DNA of 64,000 nt from DAHUYF01 sp035509275 (GTDB taxonomy: Bacteria; Pseudomonadota; Alphaproteobacteria; ATCC43930; CGMCC-115725), in assembly GCA_035509275.1 (NCBI GenBank), contig DATJLU010000146.1, positions 1-64,000 of the forward strand, written 5' to 3'. This document shows positions 29,827 through 39,337 of the stretch, in pieces. Within the stretch, counting starts at the first letter, position 1. Each line of letters begins with the position of its first letter. The notes under the pieces are model-generated. The model did not search any database, was not told the DNA's origin, and saw only the letters and a program-made list of their open reading frames with translations. The translations under genes and the position numbers were made by a program.

Positions 29827-31074
29827 ATGACGACGACCGACGAAGCGGCCGCAGAAGAAGCCAGGTCCGTCGCAGCGCCGACGACGCTGACGGGGGAGGG
29901 TGCCGCCTTCGTGGTGCTGGGGGCCTTGAGCTTCTCGCATCTGCTGAACGACCTGGTTGCGTCCCTCGTCCCCGCCGTCTATCCCTTGCTGAAGACGAGC
30001 TTCGGGCTCAATTTCGCTGACATTGGCCTGGTGACGCTCTGCTATCAGCTCACCGCCTCGCTGTTGCAGCCGGCTGTCGGCTTGTTCACGGATCGGCGGC
30101 CGATGCCGTATTCGCTGCCCGTCGGCATGGCGTTCACGCTCTGCGGGCTGCTGCTGCTGTCGCGCGCGCCGCATTTTGCGCTGGTGTTGCTGGCGGTGAT
30201 GCTGGTCGGCATCGGCTCGGCCGTCTTCCATCCGGAATCGTCGCGCATCGCCCGCGCCGCCTCCGGCGGCCGCCACGGCTTCGCGCAGTCGCTGTTCCAA
30301 ATGGGCGGGGCCACGGGATCGGCGCTCGGCCCCTTGCTCGCCGCGCTCATCGTCATGCCGCGCGGCCAGGGCTCGATCGCGCTGTTCGCGCTGGTGGCGT
30401 TGCTCGCCATGCTGGTTCTGACCGGCGTCTGCCGCTGGTATAAGCGCGCCCGCAGCAAACCACGCGCGTCTGCCCGGGCGAAGGCGGCGGCCGCGATGCC
30501 GTCGCCGCGCCGGACGCGCCTTGCGCTGTTCATCCTGCTGTTGCTGGTGTTCTCGAAGTACTTCTATCTCAGCAGCCTGACCAGCTACTACACCTTCTAC
30601 CTCATCGACCGGTTCCACGTGTCGGTGGAGAACGCCCAGCTCCATCTCTTCGTCTTCCTCGGCGCGGCCGCGCTCGGAACCTTCTTCGGCGGCCCCATCG
30701 GCGACCGCTACGGCCGCAAGGCCGTGATCTGGGGCTCGATCGTCGGCGCCTTGCCGTTCACGCTGATGCTGCCCTACGCCAACCTGTTATGGACCGGCGT
30801 GCTGTCGGCGATCATCGGCCTGGTGCTGTCCTCGGCGTTCTCGGCGATCCTGGTCTATGCGACCGAGCTCGTCCCCGGCCGGGTGGGCACGATCTCGGGC
30901 CTGTTCTTCGGCCTCGCCTTCGGCATCGCCGGCCTCGGTGCCGCGCTGCTCGGCGAGATCGCGGATCTGACGAGCATCGATTTCGTCTATCGCGCCTGCG
31001 CTTACCTGCCGCTGGTCGGTCTGCTCACGGCGTTCCTGCCCAACATCGAGGCTCCGCAGGGCCGCCGAGGATAA
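29827..31074 (+). CDS. MFS transporter, fosmidomycin-resistance (Fsr) type
   Basis: This 415-residue transporter resembles Fsr: VVLGALSFSHLLNDLVASLVPAVYPLLK in TM1, YQLTASLLQPAVGLFTDRRP in TM2, then GIGSAVFHPESSRIARAASGGRHGFAQSLFQMGGATG, a hallmark of that branch. It probably exports small toxic compounds. ATG 29827 is chosen because the purine-rich GAGGCGAGGG lies upstream and it removes six non-family residues. It follows the ACS-type MFS by 178 bases in the same direction, and a large inverted repeat follows it. Confidence 0.9.
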   Translation: MTTTDEAAAEEARSVAAPTTLTGEGAAFVVLGALSFSHLLNDLVASLVPAVYPLLKTSFGLNFADIGLVTLCYQLTASLLQPAVGLFTDRRPMPYSLPVGMAFTLCGLLLLSRAPHFALVLLAVMLVGIGSAVFHPESSRIARAASGGRHGFAQSLFQMGGATGSALGPLLAALIVMPRGQGSIALFALVALLAMLVLTGVCRWYKRARSKPRASARAKAAAAMPSPRRTRLALFILLLLVFSKYFYLSSLTSYYTFYLIDRFHVSVENAQLHLFVFLGAAALGTFFGGPIGDRYGRKAVIWGSIVGALPFTLMLPYANLLWTGVLSAIIGLVLSSAFSAILVYATELVPGRVGTISGLFFGLAFGIAGLGAALLGEIADLTSIDFVYRACAYLPLVGLLTAFLPNIEAPQGRRG

Positions 31075-31116
31075 ACCGCCGATCCGCATTTGCCGCCGCG
31101 CCTGAGGCAGCGAAAG

Positions 31117-31264
31117 ACTCACCACGGAGGCACGGAGAGCACGGAGAAGGGCAGAATGCCTGCCTGCGCGAAGCCGAAGCCGCTTCGCTTCGACGCAGGC
31201 AGGGCGCGCTTCGCGCGCTAAACACCTATTCTTCTCCGTGCCCTCCGTGTCTCCGTGGTGAATC
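31117..31264. repeat. Large compound inverted repeat (CACGGAG type)
   Basis: Outer arms of about 33 bases (from 31117, ACTCACCACGGAGGCACGGA..., and ending near 31264) are near-perfect reverse complements. Inside them a second inverted repeat, built on CCTGCCTGCG and CGCAGGCAGG, flanks a centre rich in GCTTCG. The whole could fold into one long hairpin. It lies after the Fsr-type gene, where it may end transcription, and before a convergent gene. The CCACGGAG...CTCCGTGG motif is a widespread intergenic repeat in bacteria. Confidence 0.8.
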
Positions 31265-31318
31265 CACAGCGATGGCAGCGGTGCAGGACCGTCGTCGGCA
31301 TGTCCGCTCTGCGCTGCG

Positions 31319-31891
31319 CTACATCTTCTGATGCATCGAGGGGTGCCGGCTGCCGCAACCGTCGGCGACTCTCCCCGACGGGCCGATTTGCACATAGAGG
31401 TGGTCGATCATGAAGACGGCGCGAATGATCTCGTCGTGATCCAACCAGATACGCTCGCTCGCCGGCTGATAGCCGTTCGCCGGCGCGGCAGGCGTATCGC
31501 AGGATCGAGCCGAAGGGCCGTAATCCGCATGCAGCGTCTGGAGCACCGCGCGAAACACCCGCGGGTTGGCGCCGTGCCGCTGACGCTCGAACATCACCCG
31601 CATCAGCCCATGCGTGGCTTTGTCCATCTGAAAATAGACGGTGAAGGGAAAGCCGCCGAGCCCCTGATTGCGGAGCGCGACATCGACATAGCTGTCGCCG
31701 AACTCGATGGGTCGGGCCAGCCGGATGGCGCGGCTGCCGAAATGACGCGCGAGCTCATCGGAGCCCTCGCCCCAACGGATGCCCGCGAGGACGGGCGCCA
31801 GCGCCGCGGCGCGGGCTTGCGTCGCCGGCAGTACTGAGCCCAGCAACGCGGTGAGCACGACGGAGCAACCGGCAACCAGCGTTCGCACCAT
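31319..31891 (-). CDS. Secreted protein of unknown function
   Basis: This 190-residue protein has a Sec signal peptide (VAGCSVVLTALLGSVLPATQARA). The mature part begins LAPVLAGIRWGEGSDELARHFG, resembling the start of small periplasmic domains that measure stretches of about 80 residues around a WG motif. FTVYFQMDKATHGLMRVMFERQ and RIWLDHDEIIRAVFM suggest a beta-alpha fold. I know no function. It is separated by 69 bases from the lipoprotein gene upstream on the same strand. Confidence 0.65.
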   Translation of the reverse strand: MVRTLVAGCSVVLTALLGSVLPATQARAAALAPVLAGIRWGEGSDELARHFGSRAIRLARPIEFGDSYVDVALRNQGLGGFPFTVYFQMDKATHGLMRVMFERQRHGANPRVFRAVLQTLHADYGPSARSCDTPAAPANGYQPASERIWLDHDEIIRAVFMIDHLYVQIGPSGRVADGCGSRHPSMHQKM

Positions 31892-31960
31892 GCGGCACCA
31901 TTTGCGACGCGCCGGGCCGCCGAATTCGGAGTCGCGCCGGCAGGAATTATAGCAACAGCT

Positions 31961-32422
31961 TCACCATAACTTCTCCTGCCAGAGGAGCGGGGCGATCTCG
32001 TGATAGCCGGTCGCCGGATCGACGATGGTGACGACAAACGTCGCGCCGCCCGCTCCGAAGTTGGTGCCCCAATGCCGCACTTCCTGGATCTTGGCGAATA
32101 CCGTGGTGCCGGGCTTGAGCGTCACCGTCTTGAACTGATTCGGATACAGCTGATCGCTCCGCACCTCGATCTCGTAAGTGCCGGGCCGGACGTCACGATA
32201 GAACACGCTGCCAGGAGCGTTATTGCCGATCTTCTTGCCATTGAGCGACACTGCCGTCCATTCCGTCGTGTCATAGGGATTGAGATCGCGATAGACGTAG
32301 ATGCGTGCCTCGTCGGCAGGAACGGGTACAGCGGCAGCGCTCAGTCCCTTCGGGCCATTCGAGGCGCAGCCGGCGAGGCCGATGACGATCACGGACAAAG
32401 CAAGAAGCAGGTGAGCTTTCAT
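31961..32422 (-). CDS. DUF2846-type lipoprotein
   Basis: This 153-residue protein has a lipobox: MKAHLLLALSVIVIGLAGC with the lipid-bearing Cys at 19. The mature part, EARIYVYRDLNPYDTTEW..., SLNGKKIGNN and RPGTYEIEVRSD, matches the DUF2846 beta-sandwich family of outer-membrane or periplasmic lipoproteins. Its role is unknown. ATG 32422 is chosen because it starts the signal peptide; the upstream in-frame sequence is not protein-like. Confidence 0.82.
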   Translation of the reverse strand: MKAHLLLALSVIVIGLAGCASNGPKGLSAAAVPVPADEARIYVYRDLNPYDTTEWTAVSLNGKKIGNNAPGSVFYRDVRPGTYEIEVRSDQLYPNQFKTVTLKPGTTVFAKIQEVRHWGTNFGAGGATFVVTIVDPATGYHEIAPLLWQEKLW

Positions 32423-32656
32423 GGCGCATTCCTCACGACTCAGAGGTGCGCACGAAAGGCCGTCGCAGGAGTGATCGCGATCACATAGGATGATCGATCC
32501 GAACACGCGGACTCCGGAAGCGGATATGGCGCGTATCGCGGTCCGCGAGGCGGCGCGTCCGGTTTGCGACGCCCGATTCGGGAGTAGTCTCACCGCGCTT
32601 GGTGAGGAACTTCAGCGCTCGCGGTGTTTTCTAGAAGCAAGTTCCGCAGGAGTGAA

Positions 32657-33526
32657 ATGATGCCGATATCTCATATCCAGACGCTTCGCACGATGCTTCG
32701 CGACGAGAAGGGTATTATTTTGCCCGGCGCGCCGAACGCGCTCGCTGCCCGGATCATTGCCGATCTCGGCTTCAAGGCCGTGTATCTGACGGGCGCCGGG
32801 CTCACCAATACGTATCTCGGCTTGCCGGACCTGGGATTCATCGATTTGAGCCAGGTGGCCGATCATGTGATGGCGATCCGCTGTGTGATCGACCTGCCGC
32901 TGATCGTCGACGTCGATACCGGTTTCGGCAACGCCGTCAACGTCACCCACACGGTCCGCATCCTGGAGCAAGCCGGCGCCAGCGCCATTCAAATCGAGGA
33001 CCAGCATGCGCCAAAACGCTGCGGCCATTTCGACGGCAAGGAGTTGATCCCCGTCGAGGAGATGGTGGGCAAGGTGCGGGCAGCAGTCGATTCGCGACGG
33101 CAGGGCCTGGTCATCATCGCCCGCACCGATGCCTGTGCCGTCGAAGGCTTCGAGGCGGCGATCGAGCGGGCCGGTCGCTACATCGAGGCGGGCGCGGACG
33201 TCACCTTCGTCGAGGCTCCCGAAAGGCTGGAAGACCTGAAGGCGGTGTCCCAGCGCCTGAAGGCGCCGCAGCTGGTAAACATGGTGCTCGGAGGCAAGAC
33301 ACCGATCATCGACGTCAAGGCGGCAACCGACATGGGGTTCAGCCTGGTGCTTTACGCCAACGCCGCCTTGCAGGGAGCCGTCCACGGCATGCAGTCGACG
33401 CTGTCGACGCTGAAGCAGAAGGGCGTCCTCGATGAGCGCGCCGTCACGTCATTCGCCGAGCGCCAGCGGCTGATGGACAAGCCGGCGTTCGACCTCATGG
33501 AGGCCCGCTACGCGGCGCCTTCATAG
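32657..33526 (+). CDS. Isocitrate lyase/PEP mutase superfamily protein
   Basis: This protein of about 289 residues has the superfamily barrel: PGAPNALAARIIADLGFKAVYLTGAG, then PLIVDVDTGFGN with metal-binding Asp, and IQIEDQHAPKRCGH, where the flexible loop has KRCGH like the KKCGH of lyases. Members include methylisocitrate lyase, oxaloacetate decarboxylase and carboxyPEP mutase. AGGAG ends 6 bases before ATG 32657; an adjacent ATG at 32660 is equally possible. No prp or phosphonate genes adjoin, so the exact reaction is unassigned. Confidence 0.9.
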   Translation: MMPISHIQTLRTMLRDEKGIILPGAPNALAARIIADLGFKAVYLTGAGLTNTYLGLPDLGFIDLSQVADHVMAIRCVIDLPLIVDVDTGFGNAVNVTHTVRILEQAGASAIQIEDQHAPKRCGHFDGKELIPVEEMVGKVRAAVDSRRQGLVIIARTDACAVEGFEAAIERAGRYIEAGADVTFVEAPERLEDLKAVSQRLKAPQLVNMVLGGKTPIIDVKAATDMGFSLVLYANAALQGAVHGMQSTLSTLKQKGVLDERAVTSFAERQRLMDKPAFDLMEARYAAPS

Positions 33527-33642
33527 GCTTCGCCTGATCGCTCTAGGGGAAACCAGGGCGCGAATTGCGCGTTTCAATGCGCGCCATTTCCTTTGCGACG
33601 ATGGCAGCGGGAGCCGCGCCTCGCAAACGCAGGAGCTTGCCT

Positions 33643-33840
33643 TCAGCGCGGCTTCCGCGTCAACGGCCGTGGACGCTGAACGTCCGGGTCCAGCGCCTTT
33701 CTCAGCCACCAAAGCGCGCGCTCGGTGTCGCGGCGAGCCTGGCGCAGCTCATCCGAATGCAGCGCGAGCATGGCGGCTTCCAAGAGACGCTGCGCCCGCT
33801 CGCGCGGCGTTTCTCCGTCTTCCATGTCTCCCCCGGTCAT
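33643..33840 (-). CDS. Small charged helical protein, second gene of a two-gene unit
   Basis: This 65-residue protein is highly charged, with a helical core ERAQRLLEAAMLALHSDELRQ and DTERALWWLRKALDPD, then a basic tail. Its ATG overlaps the stop of the upstream ribbon-helix-helix-like gene as ATGA. An internal ATG at 33825, just after GGGGGAG, is an alternative start. The arrangement (small DNA-binding-like protein followed by a small helical protein) recalls toxin-antitoxin or regulator pairs, but no toxin fold is recognisable here. Confidence 0.55.
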   Translation of the reverse strand: MTGGDMEDGETPRERAQRLLEAAMLALHSDELRQARRDTERALWWLRKALDPDVQRPRPLTRKPR

Positions 33841-34016
33841 GGTTTGTCAGGCTTGGAGGCGAGCCGTTCGAGGCCAGCCTCGATCAAGCGGCGGATGGCT
33901 TCGGCCTCGGTTTTGACGTGGTGCTCGAAGCGGTAGTCGTCGATCGCCGTTGCGGTCTGCGCGGAAAGGGTCACCATTTTTCGGACCGGGTGCTCGATGG
34001 TCTTCGGGCGCGGCAT
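33837..34016 (-). CDS. Ribbon-helix-helix-like small protein
   Basis: This 59-residue protein reads MPRPKTIEHPVRKMVTLSAQ..., then DDYRFEHHVKTEAEAIRRLI and EAGLERLASKPDKP. The strand KMVTLSAQTATAIDDYRF followed by two helices with TEAEAIRRLIEAGL is the canonical Arc/MetJ/CopG ribbon-helix-helix layout. The strand would insert into the DNA major groove of a dimer. Its TGA overlaps the next ATG by 4 bases, so it is coupled to the downstream small gene and may regulate both. No strong ribosome-binding site precedes it. Confidence 0.62.
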   Translation of the reverse strand: MPRPKTIEHPVRKMVTLSAQTATAIDDYRFEHHVKTEAEAIRRLIEAGLERLASKPDKP

Positions 34017-34081
34017 GTTTCAGCGCAGCCTACAATCTGGAGCGGCTACAGAAGCAAGACCCAGTTTGGCGCCGCGGCCAC

Positions 34082-34915
34082 TTACTCGGCGGCGACCCGC
34101 CGTCCGAGCGCGGCGGCATCCGGGCTGCTCGCTTTGCCGGTCGTGAGCTGGGCGTAGACTTGGCACAAGAAGCCACCACTCAGCGCCAGCGCGAGGAACC
34201 AGCAGACATAGGCGATCAGCTCGACGATCGGCTGAGCAAGCCCGTCGAGGGCGCCCGTCAGTTCGAACGAGAGCACCGCCCAGAGCCCAAGCGGCGGCAA
34301 CACGCAGGCAAGCCAGCCATAGAGGATCGGCGCGGTGTTGCCACGGCTGTGTTGCCAGAGCGGGGCGAGGAGCGGACCGGACACGTCGGTAGCGACCGCG
34401 GGAAGCACGATCATCAGGCGCGGCAAGATGATCGTCGCGGCAATGCTCGCCGGGATCGAGAACGCGAAGCCGGCAAGAAGCCGGAGCGTCGGCATCAGCG
34501 CGAGCGAGCCGCCATGGACAATGGTGAGAGCTTCTGCCCACCAGGCATCGGCGTGCAGCAACATCACCAGCATGAGCAGCGGAATGCCGGGGACAAGCGC
34601 AATGGCCGATTGATAGGCGAGGAAGTGCAGCTCTCGGCCGCCCAGGGTCAACGGCACCAGGTCGGGCGCCGGTTCCTCATCGAGGAGGGCGCGATACCAG
34701 TTTACCGAGAAGGCGGCGGAGAAGACCGCGAGGCCAGCGAGCGTGATCAGCAGCAGCAGCAACCCAATCGACTGAGGCCACGCCACCATTCTGACAAGGA
34801 TGCAGCCCAGCAGGCACGCCATCCATCCGCCGGCGAGACGGCAGAACGTTCCGAGATGGAAGAAGAGAACGCGATAGGCGTCGATCGCGGTCGAGCGGGC
34901 TGCAATGCGCATCAT
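34082..34915 (-). CDS. Multi-pass membrane protein of unknown function
   Basis: This 277-residue protein has about six hydrophobic segments. The N-terminus, IDAYRVLFFHLGTFCRLAGGWM, is followed by LLLLITLAGLAVFSAAFSVNWYRALLDEE, a loop with a charged RALL-DEE motif, and four further helices. This layout resembles membrane proteins with a conserved WYR segment after TM2 that are common in alphaproteobacteria, without known function. The gene sits 65 bases upstream of the small RHH-like gene on the same strand; a common operon is possible. Confidence 0.72.
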   Translation of the reverse strand: MMRIAARSTAIDAYRVLFFHLGTFCRLAGGWMACLLGCILVRMVAWPQSIGLLLLLITLAGLAVFSAAFSVNWYRALLDEEPAPDLVPLTLGGRELHFLAYQSAIALVPGIPLLMLVMLLHADAWWAEALTIVHGGSLALMPTLRLLAGFAFSIPASIAATIILPRLMIVLPAVATDVSGPLLAPLWQHSRGNTAPILYGWLACVLPPLGLWAVLSFELTGALDGLAQPIVELIAYVCWFLALALSGGFLCQVYAQLTTGKASSPDAAALGRRVAAE

Positions 34916-35205
34916 GTGGCTGCGGTACTCGATCTACCTGGGCCGCGACGCGTCGATGCCGCAGCTCAGCTGGCTCCCCGATGCGCGATCATGCCAGCGT
35001 CGTGCGAGGCGGCAACGTGTTTCGCCAGTGATTTTCGCAATATATGTCGCAAGTTTCCGCGGATCGTCTGTGGCGGCCGCGCCGCTGAAGACCGGGTCTG
35101 AAGCCACAATCTTGCCACGCGTAGATTAGCGTCCGCTTTACCGCATCCGGGCTAGGAAGATGCGACCGTCGCGATCGGAGCTGAACTTTATTGCAGGCGG
35201 ATACC

Positions 35206-35673
35206 ATGCAATCCAAGCAACGACGTGAGAAGCATGCGCGCGTGCGACCCTCTGCCGTGCCGTCGATCCTCGGCAGCGATCTCAAGATCGAGGGCGACAT
35301 CGTCAGCCTCGGCGAGCTGCATATCAGCGGCTCGGTCAGGGGTGACGTGGTGGCGCGAGACCTGACGCTGGGCGAGGGCGGCTCGGTCACGGGTGCGGTC
35401 AGCGCCGATATTGCCGTCATCGCCGGCGATGTCGCCGGGCGCCTGACCGCCGCTGCCGTCGTGCTGAAGCCGACGGCGCGTCTTGCCGCCGACGTCACGC
35501 ATGTGTCGCTGACCATGGAGCCAGGCGCGGCCTTCGAGGGCCTCAGCCATCGGGTCATTTCCGTCGAAGCGGCGGAGGACAGCGCGGTCCGCAAACTGCT
35601 CCTCAGCCCGCCCGCATCGAGCGAGGCGACCCCACCTCAGCCGCCTTCTTCGCCCTGGGGCGAGGTGGGGTGA
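35206..35673 (+). CDS. Bactofilin-family polymer-forming protein
   Basis: This 155-residue protein has the bactofilin beta-helix: ILGSDLKIEGDIVSLGELHI, SGSVRGDVVARDLTLGEGGSV, TGAVSADIAVIAGDVAGRL and further rungs of about 17 residues. Bactofilins polymerise without nucleotide and organise cell-wall or polar structures. ATG 35206 is preferred to an upstream in-frame TTG. The 3' end overlaps the convergent TVP38-type gene by 37 bases, and the last residues (PPQPPSSPWGEVG) are encoded by a short GC palindrome. Confidence 0.88.
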   Translation: MQSKQRREKHARVRPSAVPSILGSDLKIEGDIVSLGELHISGSVRGDVVARDLTLGEGGSVTGAVSADIAVIAGDVAGRLTAAAVVLKPTARLAADVTHVSLTMEPGAAFEGLSHRVISVEAAEDSAVRKLLLSPPASSEATPPQPPSSPWGEVG

Positions 35674-36347
35674 GAGACCGCGGCGCGATGGCGCAAGCCC
35701 GCCATGCGCGGCACCGCCACGGAGAGCACCAGCACGGCAAGGCCGACCAAGGTCGGCTCGATCCAGCCGGCCTTGCCGGCGGCGAGCGTCTCGCCGGCGG
35801 CACCGAAATCGGCGCAGGCGATGGTCATCGGCAATTGCCCCAGCAGCGAGCCCAGCGCATAGGCGCCGAGATCAAGCCGCGTCAGGCCCAGCGCGTAGTT
35901 CGACAGCGAATGCGGGATCACCGGCACCAGCCGCAGCACGGCGACGGCACGCCAGCCGCCGCGCTCGGCGCGCAGCAGGATCGGGCCGAACCGCCGCATG
36001 CTCTCGAGATCGACGAGCCCGTTATTGACGTAGCGCGCCAGCAGGAAGCCGGCGATGGCGCCGACGACGCTGCCGAGCGCCGCCCACAGCGTTCCCATCC
36101 AGAAGCCGAACACCGCGCCGGCCGCCACCGCCAGCACGGTACGCGGGAAGAAGATCAGGCTGGCGACGAGATGGGCGAGGAGGAAGAAGAGCGGCGCCGC
36201 CGGCACGGTTGCGATGGTGCGTGCGATCGCCTCGGCGTCGAGGCTGTTGCGATGGAGCACCATCCACAGGATCCCCGCGGCCACGAGCAGCAGCAGCGCG
36301 ATCCTGCCGGCCAGGCGAAACCGGGCGAGCGCTTTGGTCTCAGGCAT
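35637..36347 (-). CDS. TVP38/TMEM64-family membrane protein
   Basis: This 236-residue protein has an N-terminal TM helix, then the VTT domain: FFPRTVLAVAAGAVFGFWMGTLWAALGSVVGAIAGFLLARYV, and RLVPVIPHSLSNYALGLTRLDLGAYALGSLLGQLP with the family's conserved prolines and Asn. These proteins relate to DedA and lipid scramblase-type families. ATG 36347 overlaps the glycosyltransferase stop by 8 bases (ATGCCTGA), implying coupling. The C-terminus ends in the palindrome shared with the bactofilin gene. Confidence 0.9.
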   Translation of the reverse strand: MPETKALARFRLAGRIALLLLVAAGILWMVLHRNSLDAEAIARTIATVPAAPLFFLLAHLVASLIFFPRTVLAVAAGAVFGFWMGTLWAALGSVVGAIAGFLLARYVNNGLVDLESMRRFGPILLRAERGGWRAVAVLRLVPVIPHSLSNYALGLTRLDLGAYALGSLLGQLPMTIACADFGAAGETLAAGKAGWIEPTLVGLAVLVLSVAVPRMAGLRHRAAVSHPTSPQGEEGG

Positions 36348-37062
36348 CGTCGGGCATGATCTCCGGCAGCTTGGCACGGCGCATCAGCCACATCACGCCG
36401 AGCAGGTCGGCGATGCCGACGAAGAGGCGGTCGAGCGTGCCGTAATTGGAAGCGCCGCGCTGGCGCGGCCGGTGATTGACCGCGACCGACACGGTCCGGC
36501 CGCCGGCGCGCTTCACCAGCGCCGGCAGGAAGCGGTGGCAATGGTCGAAGAAGGGCAGGTCGAGGAAGAGGTCGCGGCGGAAGAGCTTCAAGCCGCAGCC
36601 GGTATCGGGGGTGCCGTCGCCCAGCAGCGCGCCGCGCACGCGGTTGGCGATGCGCGATGAGAGGCGTTTCACCGCGCTGTCGCGGCGCTGCTGCCGCCAG
36701 CCGGCGACGAGAAGCGGCTCCGCCGCCGGCGCCGCGCGCGCGATCTGCCAGAGGCGCGGGATGTCGGCGGGATCGTTCTGCCCGTCGCCGTCGAGCGTCG
36801 CGATCCACGGCGCTGCCGCCGCTTTGACGCCGGTGCGGATGGCCGCGCTCTGGCCGGCGCTGCGGCGGTGGCGGATGAGGCGCAGCCGCGGGAAGCCTTG
36901 GGCCACGGCGCGCACCGAGGCGGCGGTCTCGTCGCTCGAGCCGTCATCGACATAGACGATCTCGTAGTCGCAGGACCCCTCGAGAGCGGCGCGGATCTCG
37001 GCTACCAGCGGCGCGATGTTCGGCGCTTCGTTGCGCACGGGAATGACGACCGAAAGCTCCAT
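36340..37062 (-). CDS. Family 2 glycosyltransferase, dolichol-phosphate-mannose synthase-like
   Basis: This 240-residue GT-A enzyme has ELSVVIPVRNEAPNI at the start, YEIVYVDDGSSDETAA (nucleotide-sugar site) and IATLDGDGQNDPADIPRL with the metal-binding DxD. CGLKLFRRDLFLDLPFFDHCHRFLP is typical of the polyprenyl-phosphate sugar transferases. It would load a sugar onto a lipid carrier at the membrane. ATG 37062 starts at the first beta strand. It is coupled to the TVP38-type gene, so both may act on envelope lipids or glycans. Confidence 0.92.
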   Translation of the reverse strand: MELSVVIPVRNEAPNIAPLVAEIRAALEGSCDYEIVYVDDGSSDETAASVRAVAQGFPRLRLIRHRRSAGQSAAIRTGVKAAAAPWIATLDGDGQNDPADIPRLWQIARAAPAAEPLLVAGWRQQRRDSAVKRLSSRIANRVRGALLGDGTPDTGCGLKLFRRDLFLDLPFFDHCHRFLPALVKRAGGRTVSVAVNHRPRQRGASNYGTLDRLFVGIADLLGVMWLMRRAKLPEIMPDDA

Positions 37063-37199
37063 CAGGCGACGCGGTTTAGCACGCTTCGGCGGCAGGGGCA
37101 AAAGCAAGATGCGCATGCGGCAGGCCCTGCCTGCCGCCTTTTGGCAGCGCCGATCCGCCCCATTGGCGGGGGCGCCGCCTCAGTTTATCCTCTCGCCCC

Positions 37200-37748
37200 A
37201 TGAAGCGCCTGCTGCTCGCCCTTTCGCTCGCCGCTCTGGCTTTTGCCTCGGCGCAAGCCGCGCAGGACGATCCGCGGCTCAATGCGCTCTTCGCCACGCT
37301 CAAAAGCGCCAAGACCGATGACGAGGCGAGCGCGGCGGAGCAGCGGATCTGGCAGATCTGGGCCGAGAACAAAAACCCCGAGGTCGAGCGGCTGATGCGC
37401 CAAGGCATGGCGGCGATGGCCGAGGACGACCAGGAAGGCGCGCTCGACAAGTTCGGCGACGTCGTCAAATACGACAAGAACTTCGCCGAAGGCTGGAACA
37501 GGCGGGCCACGGTCGAATTCAGCATGGGCGATTACAAGGCCAGCATCGCCGATATCGAGCGCACGCTGGCGCTCGAGCCGCGCCATTTCGGCGCCCTCTC
37601 CGGCCTCGGCCAGATCTATCTCGCGCTCGACCGCAAGCAGCTCGCGCTCAAGGCGTTCCGCGACGCGCTGGCGATCGACCCGCATCTCCCGGGCGTTCAG
37701 GAGGTGGTCGAGAAACTTCAGAAAGAGGTCGAAGGGACGCCGTTGTAA
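37200..37748 (+). CDS. Secreted tetratricopeptide-repeat protein
   Basis: This 182-residue protein has a signal peptide (LLLALSLAALAFASAQA). After an initial helix DDEASAAEQRIWQIW, TPR-like repeats follow in a row: MRQGMAAMAEDDQEGALDKFGDVVKYDKNFAEGW, RRATVEFSMGDYKASIADIERTLALEPRHFGAL and GLGQIYLALDRKQLALKAFRDALAIDPHL. It is probably periplasmic and mediates protein contacts. It is divergently placed from the glycosyltransferase gene and followed by a dispersed palindromic repeat. Confidence 0.9.
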   Translation: MKRLLLALSLAALAFASAQAAQDDPRLNALFATLKSAKTDDEASAAEQRIWQIWAENKNPEVERLMRQGMAAMAEDDQEGALDKFGDVVKYDKNFAEGWNRRATVEFSMGDYKASIADIERTLALEPRHFGALSGLGQIYLALDRKQLALKAFRDALAIDPHLPGVQEVVEKLQKEVEGTPL

Positions 37749-37789
37749 CCGTGCCGAAGCCGGTTTCGATCGAGTGATCACCTAGATTT

Positions 37790-37877
37790 GCCTTTCCCGC
37801 GAAAGCGGGAATCCAGTGGCACACGCTCCGCCGATCGGGGCTGATGTTCCTGGTTGCCCGCTTTCGCGGGCAAGGCG
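37790..37877. repeat. Dispersed palindromic element, family A
   Basis: The arms GCCTTTCCCGCGAAAGCGGG and CCCGCTTTCGCGGGCAAGGC flank a variable centre with CACGCTCCGCCGATCGGGGCTG. The same pattern recurs at 40565, 52157, 55061 and 58311. It lies just after the TPR gene. A related string, ACATTCCCTGGGGCTTGCGCGG, follows at about 37910. Confidence 0.85.
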
Positions 37878-38003
37878 GTGGTTGAGAGGCGGGCTGCGTA
37901 CATTCCCTGGGGCTTGCGCGGGGACAGCCTCGAAAACGGCCGCTAGGGATATTTAAACTCGCGGCGTCGTATCACCGCTGTAGCAACGCTGGTGATCGCT
38001 AAA

Positions 38004-39332
<1,329 letters not shown>

Positions 39333-39337
39333 CAGCG

